From the NCBI GenBank assembly GCA_035649575.1, contig DASRJH010000097.1, positions 1 through 14,893 of the forward strand: 14,893 nt of DNA, given 5' to 3'. Shown in pieces: positions 1 through 6,280 of this stretch. The DNA is from DASVAL01 sp035649575. Its GTDB lineage: Bacteria > Planctomycetota > UBA1135 > UBA2386. Made by a program: the position numbers and the translations under genes. The notes below the pieces were generated by a model. That model did no database searches, had not been told where the DNA came from, and saw nothing but the letters and a program-made list of their open reading frames with translations. How positions within the stretch are numbered: position 1 is the first letter of the stretch; each line of letters begins with the position of its first letter.

Positions 1-897
1 CGACTGCTCGTCGACCCGACGACTGCGCGGCCGATCCTGATGGCACCCCAGCGGCAGCGGCGGCCCATGCACACGGGGCCGGCAGCGAGCACGATGCGCT
101 GCCCGTTCTGCCAGGGCCACGAGGTCGATACTCCGGCCGAAGTCGACGCCGAGCGCGATCCCGGCAGTAGACGCGACGAAGCCGGCTGGGTCGCGCGCGC
201 CTTCGCGAACAAGTTCCCCGCCAACGAGCACCACGAGGTGATCGCCGAAGGCAAGGTGCATCTCGAGCAGCCGGCCGACCTCGATCGCGCGACGCTGAGC
301 CGTTGTCTCTGCTTGTGGCAGCGACGCGTGCACGCCATGGAGAGCCGGCCCGAAGTCGCCTGCGCCTACTTGTTCAAGAACGTCGGCGCGCTCGCGGGAG
401 CTTCGATCTCGCACAATCACACGCAGGTCCTGGGCCTCACCGAACTGCCGCCGCGGCTCGTGCTCGAAGCAAACCAGGCGCGGCAGTTGGAGCGCTGCCC
501 CTGGTGCGCGACGCTCGCTACCGCCGAAGCCGAAGGCCGCCTCGTGTTCGGCACGGCGCACCATGCCGTGCTCGTGCCCGAACCGCCGAAGCTGCCCTAC
601 GAGACCTGGCTGCTGCCGCGCGCCTGCGACGACGACTTTCTCGCCACCGACGTCGATTCACTGGCCGCCGCCATGCAAGCGATGTTCACGGCCGTGCGAC
701 ACGGCCTCGGCCAGCCCGCGTTCAACCTGTGGCAACATCGTGTCCCGGGCCGGCGCTTCCACTGGCACTTCGAGCTGCAGCCGCGAACCGGCCAGATGGC
801 AGGTCTCGAGCTCGGCGCCGACATGTACATCAACTCGGTGACGGCCCTCACCTCGGCCGCGAAACTGCGGGCCGGACTCGGCACAATGCGGGTATGA
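1..897 (+). CDS. GalT-like nucleotidyltransferase (HIT superfamily), 5' partial
   Basis: The frame is open from base 1, and codons 4-22 (VDPTTARPILMAPQRQRRP) match the N-terminal strand of galactose-1-phosphate uridylyltransferases. The true start is therefore upstream of the window, not the ATG at 40. Seen: a CPFC zinc-type pair at codons 34-37, an ARAFANKFPA segment, FKNVGALAGASIS leading into HNH at 412-420 (the GalT HPH position, where the second His is the nucleophile carrying the nucleotide), a second CxxC (CPWC), and a late FHWHFELQPR segment followed by YINSV. Known GalT enzymes move a nucleotidyl group between a sugar nucleotide and a sugar 1-phosphate in the cytoplasm. The middle Pro of HPH is Asn here. 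Related plant proteins with HSH are ADP-glucose phosphorylases, so substrate and nucleotide are uncertain. The stop overlaps the next start (ATGA), implying translational coupling. Confidence 0.85.
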   Translation, partial: RLLVDPTTARPILMAPQRQRRPMHTGPAASTMRCPFCQGHEVDTPAEVDAERDPGSRRDEAGWVARAFANKFPANEHHEVIAEGKVHLEQPADLDRATLSRCLCLWQRRVHAMESRPEVACAYLFKNVGALAGASISHNHTQVLGLTELPPRLVLEANQARQLERCPWCATLATAEAEGRLVFGTAHHAVLVPEPPKLPYETWLLPRACDDDFLATDVDSLAAAMQAMFTAVRHGLGQPAFNLWQHRVPGRRFHWHFELQPRTGQMAGLELGADMYINSVTALTSAAKLRAGLGTMRV

Positions 898-1715
898 GCG
901 TTCCTGCGCACGACGAACCGACGCTCACGCGCGCACAGTGCCGCGCGTTCGCGGACGATGGCTGGCTGCACCTGCCGGACTTCCTCAGCGAAGCCGAGCT
1001 GCACACGCTCGAAGACACCTACTGGAAGCTGCTGCGCCGCGAGCTGCCCGTGCCGGGCCGCGACTACTGCGACATGACGGGCCACTACGACCGTCCCATC
1101 GAGTCGTATGCGATCCTGAACATCATGCTGCCGCGCCGCTACCACCCGAGGCTGCAGGGCAACGTCTACGAACGGCGCGCAGCCTCGGTGGCTCGCCAGC
1201 TCTGCGGCCCCGACATGACGCTCGACTACGACCAGCTCGTCGCGAAGCCGCCGCACAAACCCGACGCGGTGTTCCACTGGCATCAGGACCTCGGCTACTG
1301 GCCGGTCACGCCCGATACGCGCACTGCCTCGTTCTGGCTCGCGCTCGACGACACCGACGTCGACAACGGCTGCGTCAACTTCGTCGACGGTTCGCACAGG
1401 GAACCGCTGCTGCGCGCGCATGCACCGCTGCTCGGCGACCGGTCCGAGAACCACACGATGGTCGCGCACGTCGACCCGAAGAGGGACCGCGTCCGTCCCG
1501 CGAAGCTCGCGCGCGGCGACGCGACGGTGCACCACGAACGCACGGTGCACGGCTCGGGCGGCAACACGAGCGACCGCTGGCGGCGCGGCTACATCGTCGC
1601 GTTCCGCAGCGAAGCAACCGTGGCCGCCGAACGCGCGATGGGTTTCACGCACTCGCACAACGACGCGCCCGAAGTGCTGGCCGCGATCGCCGAAGCGAGC
1701 AAGCGGCCTCGCTGA
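894..1715 (+). CDS. Phytanoyl-CoA dioxygenase (PhyH) family oxygenase
   Basis: This is a 273-residue protein whose start overlaps the preceding stop (ATGA at 894-897). The N-terminus (ALTRAQ-type helix, then FADDGWLHLPDFLS) is typical of PhyH proteins. The Fe(II) ligands are visible as HQD (His130, Asp132, in FHWHQDLGYWP) and a distal His219 in VHGSGGN. An Arg at 229-231 is the likely 2-oxoglutarate carboxylate binder. DNGCVNFVDGSH at about 157-168 is the usual PhyH strand before the distal His. The family hydroxylates a C-H bond using O2 and 2-oxoglutarate; substrates range from fatty acyl-CoA to small natural products, and nothing here identifies this one. Coupling to a GalT-like gene hints at carbohydrate or nucleotide-sugar chemistry, but that is inference. 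No Shine-Dalgarno is seen. CACAAT lies six bases before the ATG and could allow a separate leaderless transcript. Confidence 0.88.
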   Translation: MSVPAHDEPTLTRAQCRAFADDGWLHLPDFLSEAELHTLEDTYWKLLRRELPVPGRDYCDMTGHYDRPIESYAILNIMLPRRYHPRLQGNVYERRAASVARQLCGPDMTLDYDQLVAKPPHKPDAVFHWHQDLGYWPVTPDTRTASFWLALDDTDVDNGCVNFVDGSHREPLLRAHAPLLGDRSENHTMVAHVDPKRDRVRPAKLARGDATVHHERTVHGSGGNTSDRWRRGYIVAFRSEATVAAERAMGFTHSHNDAPEVLAAIAEASKRPR

Positions 1716-1721
1716 CCCTGC

Positions 1722-2133
1722 TCACCGCAGCACGAGCTCGATCGCGGGACCACCCGCCACGGCCTTCGTCGATGCGACGGCGTGCCTGCGGTCGAACACG
1801 TTCGCCGCGCCCGGTGGAGAAGGCGCGCACAACATCACGGTCACCTCGCGACCCACCGGGACGGCCAGCGCAAATGCACCGGTCGCATCGCTCTGCTCCG
1901 AACCGAGCACCACGTCGCCGTCGACGACCCCGACGCAGGCTCCGGCCACGGGCGCACGCAGCGCATCGTAGACCACGCACGGAGTCGACCGCAGGGTTCG
2001 GCGACGGCGTCTGCGGCGCGGCCCAGTCCGGCGTCTGCGGCGCTGCCGGCTCGGACGTTCCCACCCACCACACTCCGCACAGGAGCGCAACGGCGAGCAC
2101 GGCCATCGTCCGGCGGATCTGCATTGCGTTCAC
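1722..2133 (-). pseudogene. Small secreted carboxypeptidase-regulatory-like domain protein, frameshifted
   Basis: Two minus-strand frames together make one sensible protein. The first, from GTG 2133 or ATG 2124, gives a signal peptide (IRRTMAVLAVALLCGVWWV) and a Pro/Gln linker with a repeated APQTP. The second, ending at the TGA at 1722-1724, gives VVYDALRAPVAGACVGVV, then SDATGAFALAVPVGREVTV. That matches the beta-sandwich of carboxypeptidase-regulatory or Cna-B-like domains (a [V.D..G.PV.GA.V] strand, then DA.G.F.L.V). Dropping one base, G1977, joins them as VDSVVVYDALRAPV and yields about 133-136 residues. The stop is six bases from the convergent PhyH stop. It could be a recent pseudogene, a sequencing or assembly error, or a +1 recoding site; I see no slippery sequence. 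Function is unknown; such domains usually mediate extracellular adhesion or structure. Confidence 0.55.
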
Positions 2134-2167
2134 GACGTGGGAGACGCGCAGATGCTAACAGCGACGG

Positions 2168-2662
2168 TCAATCCGCCGGTGCAGGCTGCTCTTCTTGTGG
2201 CGGCGGCCCCACGACCGTGAAGAACACGAGCCGGTAGCCGTCGGGATCGGCGACGTGGCACTCGCGCAGCCCGTAGAACTGCGTCTTCGGCGGCAGCAGC
2301 GGCTTGAAGCGCCGCTTCTTGAGCCGCCGCGCGAAGCGGTCGACGTCGGGCACCTGCACGAAGTAGCACACCCCCACCCCGAGCGCGCCGCGCGCGAACG
2401 ACCGCGCGTCCTGCTTGAGCAGCTCGATCTCCTCGTGGTCCATCCCGTATTGCCGCGCCTCCTGCAGCGACGGCAACTCGCCGAGCATGATCGACTGGCC
2501 CTTGAGCACGAGGTTCGCGAACACGGGCTTCTCGGGGTTCGGGAAGCACTCGATCAGCTTGAAGCCGAGCTTCTCCTCGTAGAAGCGCACGCTGCGCGGG
2601 ACGCTCGTGACCGTGAGATGCAGCGAATTGGGGTGTTTCTGCTTCGGCTTTCGCTTTGCCAT
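2168..2662 (-). CDS. VOC superfamily (glyoxalase/bleomycin-resistance fold) protein
   Basis: This 164-residue cytoplasmic protein has the paired beta-alpha-beta modules of the vicinal oxygen chelate fold. The first module runs LHLTVTSVPRSVRFYEEKLGFKLIE (about residues 14-38) to GQSIMLGEL. The second runs from GVCYFVQVPDVDRFARRL (97-114) to HVADPDGYRLVFFT. The basic N-terminus (KRKPKQK) is unusual but short. Of the four canonical metal positions, His15 and an acidic residue near Glu62 are present. The second half has Cys/Tyr and Leu/Val where His and Glu are usual, so metal-dependent catalysis is doubtful and a binding role is possible. Fold members include glyoxalases, dioxygenases and drug-binding proteins; the sequence does not decide among them. 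It lies 115 bases downstream of asnS on the same strand. That gap contains a short palindrome, GCACGAACTCGTGC (2706-2719). Confidence 0.8.
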   Translation of the reverse strand: MAKRKPKQKHPNSLHLTVTSVPRSVRFYEEKLGFKLIECFPNPEKPVFANLVLKGQSIMLGELPSLQEARQYGMDHEEIELLKQDARSFARGALGVGVCYFVQVPDVDRFARRLKKRRFKPLLPPKTQFYGLRECHVADPDGYRLVFFTVVGPPPQEEQPAPAD

Positions 2663-2777
2663 GGATGCGGCGCGGCATTGGAGCGGCCCGGCGAGCGCCG
2701 TGGAAGCACGAACTCGTGCGTAGCCCCCCGACTTCTCGGACTCTTCATGCTGCAGGCGCGGTCTCGATCAGACTCAG

Positions 2778-4178
<1,401 letters not shown>

Positions 4179-4214
4179 GCGGGCGATGGTTCCGGCGCCG
4201 CCCGCGCGGGTCAA
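4179..4214 (-). promoter_or_regulatory. Predicted leaderless promoter of asnS
   Basis: On the minus strand a TTGACC -35 box (4214-4209) is followed after exactly 17 bases by AACCAT (4191-4186), then seven bases, then the asnS ATG at 4178. This spacing places the predicted transcription start at or next to the start codon. No Shine-Dalgarno is present, which agrees with leaderless translation. The -10 match is partial (TAnnnT would need T in the first position). Confidence 0.5.
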
Positions 4215-4233
4215 GCACCGAACCGGGGGGCCG

Positions 4234-4716
4234 TCAGGCCTCGATCTCGAGCGGCGGCTGATGGTCGCCCGCGTGTACGAGCCGGCCCATGCGCAGCCGT
4301 CCCGCGACCAGACCCTCGTCGAGGAAGCCCTGGTCGGCGAAGAAGTCGAGCGCTGGCTCGTTGCGCAGGTCGATGCTCACGACCAGGCGGTGGATGTGGA
4401 TGCTGCGCGCGAGACGGAGCACGCCGGCGAACATCGCCGTGCCGAGACCCTGCCGCCGGCAGTCGGGATCGACCACGAGCGTCACCTCCGCGACGAAATC
4501 GGGCCCGGTGTCGAGGCGCAGGAAGCCTACGTCGCGGCCGGACACCGACGCGATCCGTGCTTCGATGCGAGGGTCGGCGAGCAGGCGTTGTGGCCACTGG
4601 TGCCGCAGCAGCCCACCCGGCAGCGACAACCCGAAGCCGCACAGCCAGCGCTCCACGGTGGTGGCGTCGCGCAAGGCAAAGGGGCGCAGGCTCAGGGGGC
4701 CGAGCGGAGCAGTCAT
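4234..4716 (-). CDS. GNAT family N-acetyltransferase
   Basis: This 160-residue protein belongs to the acetyl-CoA-dependent N-acetyltransferase fold. Seen: LSLRPFALRDATTVERWL at the N-terminus (beta1-alpha1), the acceptor strand VAEVTLVVDP followed by the acetyl-CoA pyrophosphate loop RRQGLG (residues 87-92, matching R/Q-x-x-G-x-G/A), and motif B NEPALDFFADQGF (119-131). Substrate cannot be predicted; similar proteins modify ribosomal proteins, amino acids or antibiotics. The ATG at 4716 is preferred because the protein starts MTAPLGPLSLRP; an in-frame GTG at 4728 adds four residues. TAGAGT on the minus strand (4732-4727) sits ten bases before the ATG and could be its -10 box. It is first in a minus-strand row with asnS and the VOC gene, and divergent from nusA. 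Confidence 0.85.
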   Translation of the reverse strand: MTAPLGPLSLRPFALRDATTVERWLCGFGLSLPGGLLRHQWPQRLLADPRIEARIASVSGRDVGFLRLDTGPDFVAEVTLVVDPDCRRQGLGTAMFAGVLRLARSIHIHRLVVSIDLRNEPALDFFADQGFLDEGLVAGRLRMGRLVHAGDHQPPLEIEA

Positions 4717-4777
4717 GAGGCCCCACACTCTAGACGCGGGAGGCCGTTGGTAACCACAGGTGCTCGATACAGTTCGC

Positions 4778-4815
4778 TTGACCGACCGTCAGCGGGGGCT
4801 ACCATCTCCCCCCGC
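4778..4815 (+). promoter_or_regulatory. Predicted nusA operon promoter with inverted repeat around the -10 box
   Basis: TTGACC (4778-4783) and TACCAT (4800-4805) are separated by 16 bases, a good sigma-70-type match. The -10 box is flanked by a perfect 7-base inverted repeat, GCGGGGG (4792-4798) and CCCCCGC (4809-4815). Such symmetry could be an operator or a hairpin. It would place transcription start near 4812 and give nusA a 5' leader of about 200 bases. Confidence 0.5.
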
Positions 4816-4819
4816 AGAT

Positions 4820-4847
4820 GCGCCGGTGATCTTCGGTTCGCCGGCGC
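4820..4847 (+). promoter_or_regulatory. Leader hairpin capped by a cUUCGg tetraloop
   Basis: GCGCCGG (4820-4826) pairs with CCGGCGC (4841-4847). The stem can continue through U-G, G-C and A-U pairs, with one U-U mismatch, to a C(UUCG)G cap at 4831-4836. That cap is one of the most stable RNA tetraloops. It lies inside the predicted nusA leader. No U-run follows, so it is not an ordinary intrinsic terminator. Confidence 0.5.
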
Positions 4848-4899
4848 CGCTGCGACCTCTGAGCAACCGGTAAACCCGGGCAGTCGGCTGAATCCCTCC

Positions 4900-4952
4900 G
4901 GACGGCGGTGAGCCGGTCCAGGAACCCCGAGCCATGGTTCGGGGCCGGGGTT
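4900..4952 (+). promoter_or_regulatory. Two further leader hairpins upstream of nusA, one with alternative pairing
   Basis: GGACGGC (4900-4906) can pair with GCC-G-GTCC (4912-4919), leaving a bulged G. Next, CCCCGA (4925-4930) pairs with TCGGGG (4939-4944), extended by G-U and C-G pairs to a CAUG loop. A competing pairing joins AACCCC (4923-4928) with GGGGTT (4947-4952); the two cannot form together. This could be a regulatory switch in the nusA leader, but I recognise no known riboswitch or protein-binding class. Confidence 0.4.
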
Positions 4953-5011
4953 TCTACCGCCTGACCGGGTCCTGCCGTTTCTTCGGGCCGTCTTTGGACG
5001 AGACACAGGCC

Positions 5012-6193
5012 ATGGCCAACAACGCCGACATCCTTCGATACATCGACTCGATCGCCCGCGACAAGGAGATCGACAAGGAAGCGCTCATCGTCGCCATCGA
5101 GCAGGCGATGGCGTTGGCGTTGGCCAGGAAGTACGGCGTCGACGACGTCGAGATGCGCCTCGACCGCGAGACCGGCGAGTTCATCTGCAACTACGACGTC
5201 TCGATGGAGGAACAGGGCCGCATCTTCGCGATGTCGGTCAAGCAGGCCATCATCGGCCGCGTGCGCGAAGCCGAACGCGACGTGATCTTCGCCGAGTTCG
5301 AGGCGAAGCTCGGCGAGATCGTGAGCGGCACGATCCAGCGCTTCGAGGGCGACACGGTGATCGTCAACCTCGGCCGCACGACGGAGGGCATCCTGCCGCG
5401 CGCCGAGAAGGTGCGCAGCGAGAACTACAACGTCGGCGAGCGCATCCGGGCGCTCATCTACGAGGTCAAGAAGGTCGGCCCACGCGTCAAGGTGATCCTG
5501 AGCCGCACGCACCGCGACCTGGTCCGCGCGCTGTTCGAGCTCGAAGTCCCCGAGATCTCCGACGGCACGATCACGATCCGGCGCATCGAACGCGAGCCGG
5601 GCTACCGCACGAAGCTGGCCGTCGACAGCAACGACGAGAAGGTCGACTGCGTCGGCGCGTGCGTCGGCGTTCGCGGCAGCCGCATCAAGTCCATCATCGA
5701 CGAGCTGAACGGCGAACGCATCGACATCATCCGCTGGAACAACGACCCGTCGACGCTGATCGCGAACGCGTTGAAGCCGGCCGAGGTCGGCGACATCACG
5801 CTCGACCCGACGACCAAGAAGGCGCTCGTGATCGTGAACGAGGACCAGCAGTCCCTCGCGATCGGCCGCAAGGGCCAGAACGTCCGCCTCGCGAGCAAGC
5901 TGACCGGTTGGGACATCGACATCATGACGCGCGCCGAGCTCGAACGCTCGGTCGCCGACGACAACCGCGGCGAAGCCCCGGCACCCGCGAGCCTCGCGCC
6001 CGATCGCGGCGCCGAGGGCGCCACGTCCGCGACCTCCGGGGCGAAGAGTCCGCAGGCCGAGACCGAGGGCGCCGAAGGCCCCGAGCCCGCGAGCTCCGAG
6101 ACACGCTCCGACAAACCCAACCCCGAGACCCCGGCCACGGCCGTGGAATCGCCCTCCCTCGCCGACGGGCAGTCGGCGGGCGACCCCACCTGA
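5012..6193 (+). CDS. nusA: Transcription elongation/termination factor NusA
   Basis: This 393-residue protein binds RNA polymerase and nascent RNA and modulates pausing, termination and antitermination. From ATG 5012 the protein begins MANNADILRYIDSIARDKEI, the RNA-polymerase-binding N-terminal domain (1-100). An S1 domain follows (about 101-170, GEIVSGTIQRFEGDTVIVNL). KH1 has GVRGSRI with the GxxG loop at 219-222, and KH2 has AIGRKGQNVRLASKLTGW with GRKG at 285-288. After about residue 318 there is a 75-residue Ala/Glu/Pro/Ser-rich acidic tail that looks disordered, replacing the folded C-terminal repeats of E. coli NusA. An in-frame ATG at 4934 would add 26 non-family residues and lies within a leader hairpin, so it is rejected. 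No strong Shine-Dalgarno is seen. It heads the infB cluster. Confidence 0.95.
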   Translation: MANNADILRYIDSIARDKEIDKEALIVAIEQAMALALARKYGVDDVEMRLDRETGEFICNYDVSMEEQGRIFAMSVKQAIIGRVREAERDVIFAEFEAKLGEIVSGTIQRFEGDTVIVNLGRTTEGILPRAEKVRSENYNVGERIRALIYEVKKVGPRVKVILSRTHRDLVRALFELEVPEISDGTITIRRIEREPGYRTKLAVDSNDEKVDCVGACVGVRGSRIKSIIDELNGERIDIIRWNNDPSTLIANALKPAEVGDITLDPTTKKALVIVNEDQQSLAIGRKGQNVRLASKLTGWDIDIMTRAELERSVADDNRGEAPAPASLAPDRGAEGATSATSGAKSPQAETEGAEGPEPASSETRSDKPNPETPATAVESPSLADGQSAGDPT

Positions 6194-6265
6194 ACACTCG
6201 TCCACCCCGCAGCGACACTGCATCCAAGGAACAACCCGCGCGCCGTCTGCTTCAGCCGGCACCTG

Positions 6266-6273
6266 TGAGGAGC
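6266..6273 (+). promoter_or_regulatory. Shine-Dalgarno sequence fixing the TTG start of infB
   Basis: TGAGGAGC ends seven bases before the TTG at 6281. It is one of only two clear ribosome binding sites in the window, and it supports the rare TTG start over any downstream ATG. Confidence 0.75.
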
Positions 6274-6280
6274 AAAGCGA

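Noticed and set aside
303..893. An upstream extension of the PhyH reading frame.
   Set aside because: It overlaps the GalT-like gene throughout, is Arg/Ala-rich and lacks homology. The ATG at 894 coupled to the preceding stop gives a family-length protein.
4729..5011. A tRNA (metY-like) or a known riboswitch upstream of nusA.
   Set aside because: GGTTC at 4937-4941 looks like a T-arm start, but no acceptor stem, anticodon arm or 3' pairing is present. No consensus of a known riboswitch class was recognised.
4934..5011. An earlier nusA start at ATG 4934.
   Set aside because: The added 26 residues (VRGRGFYRLTG and on) do not resemble NusA, and the ATG is the loop of a leader hairpin.
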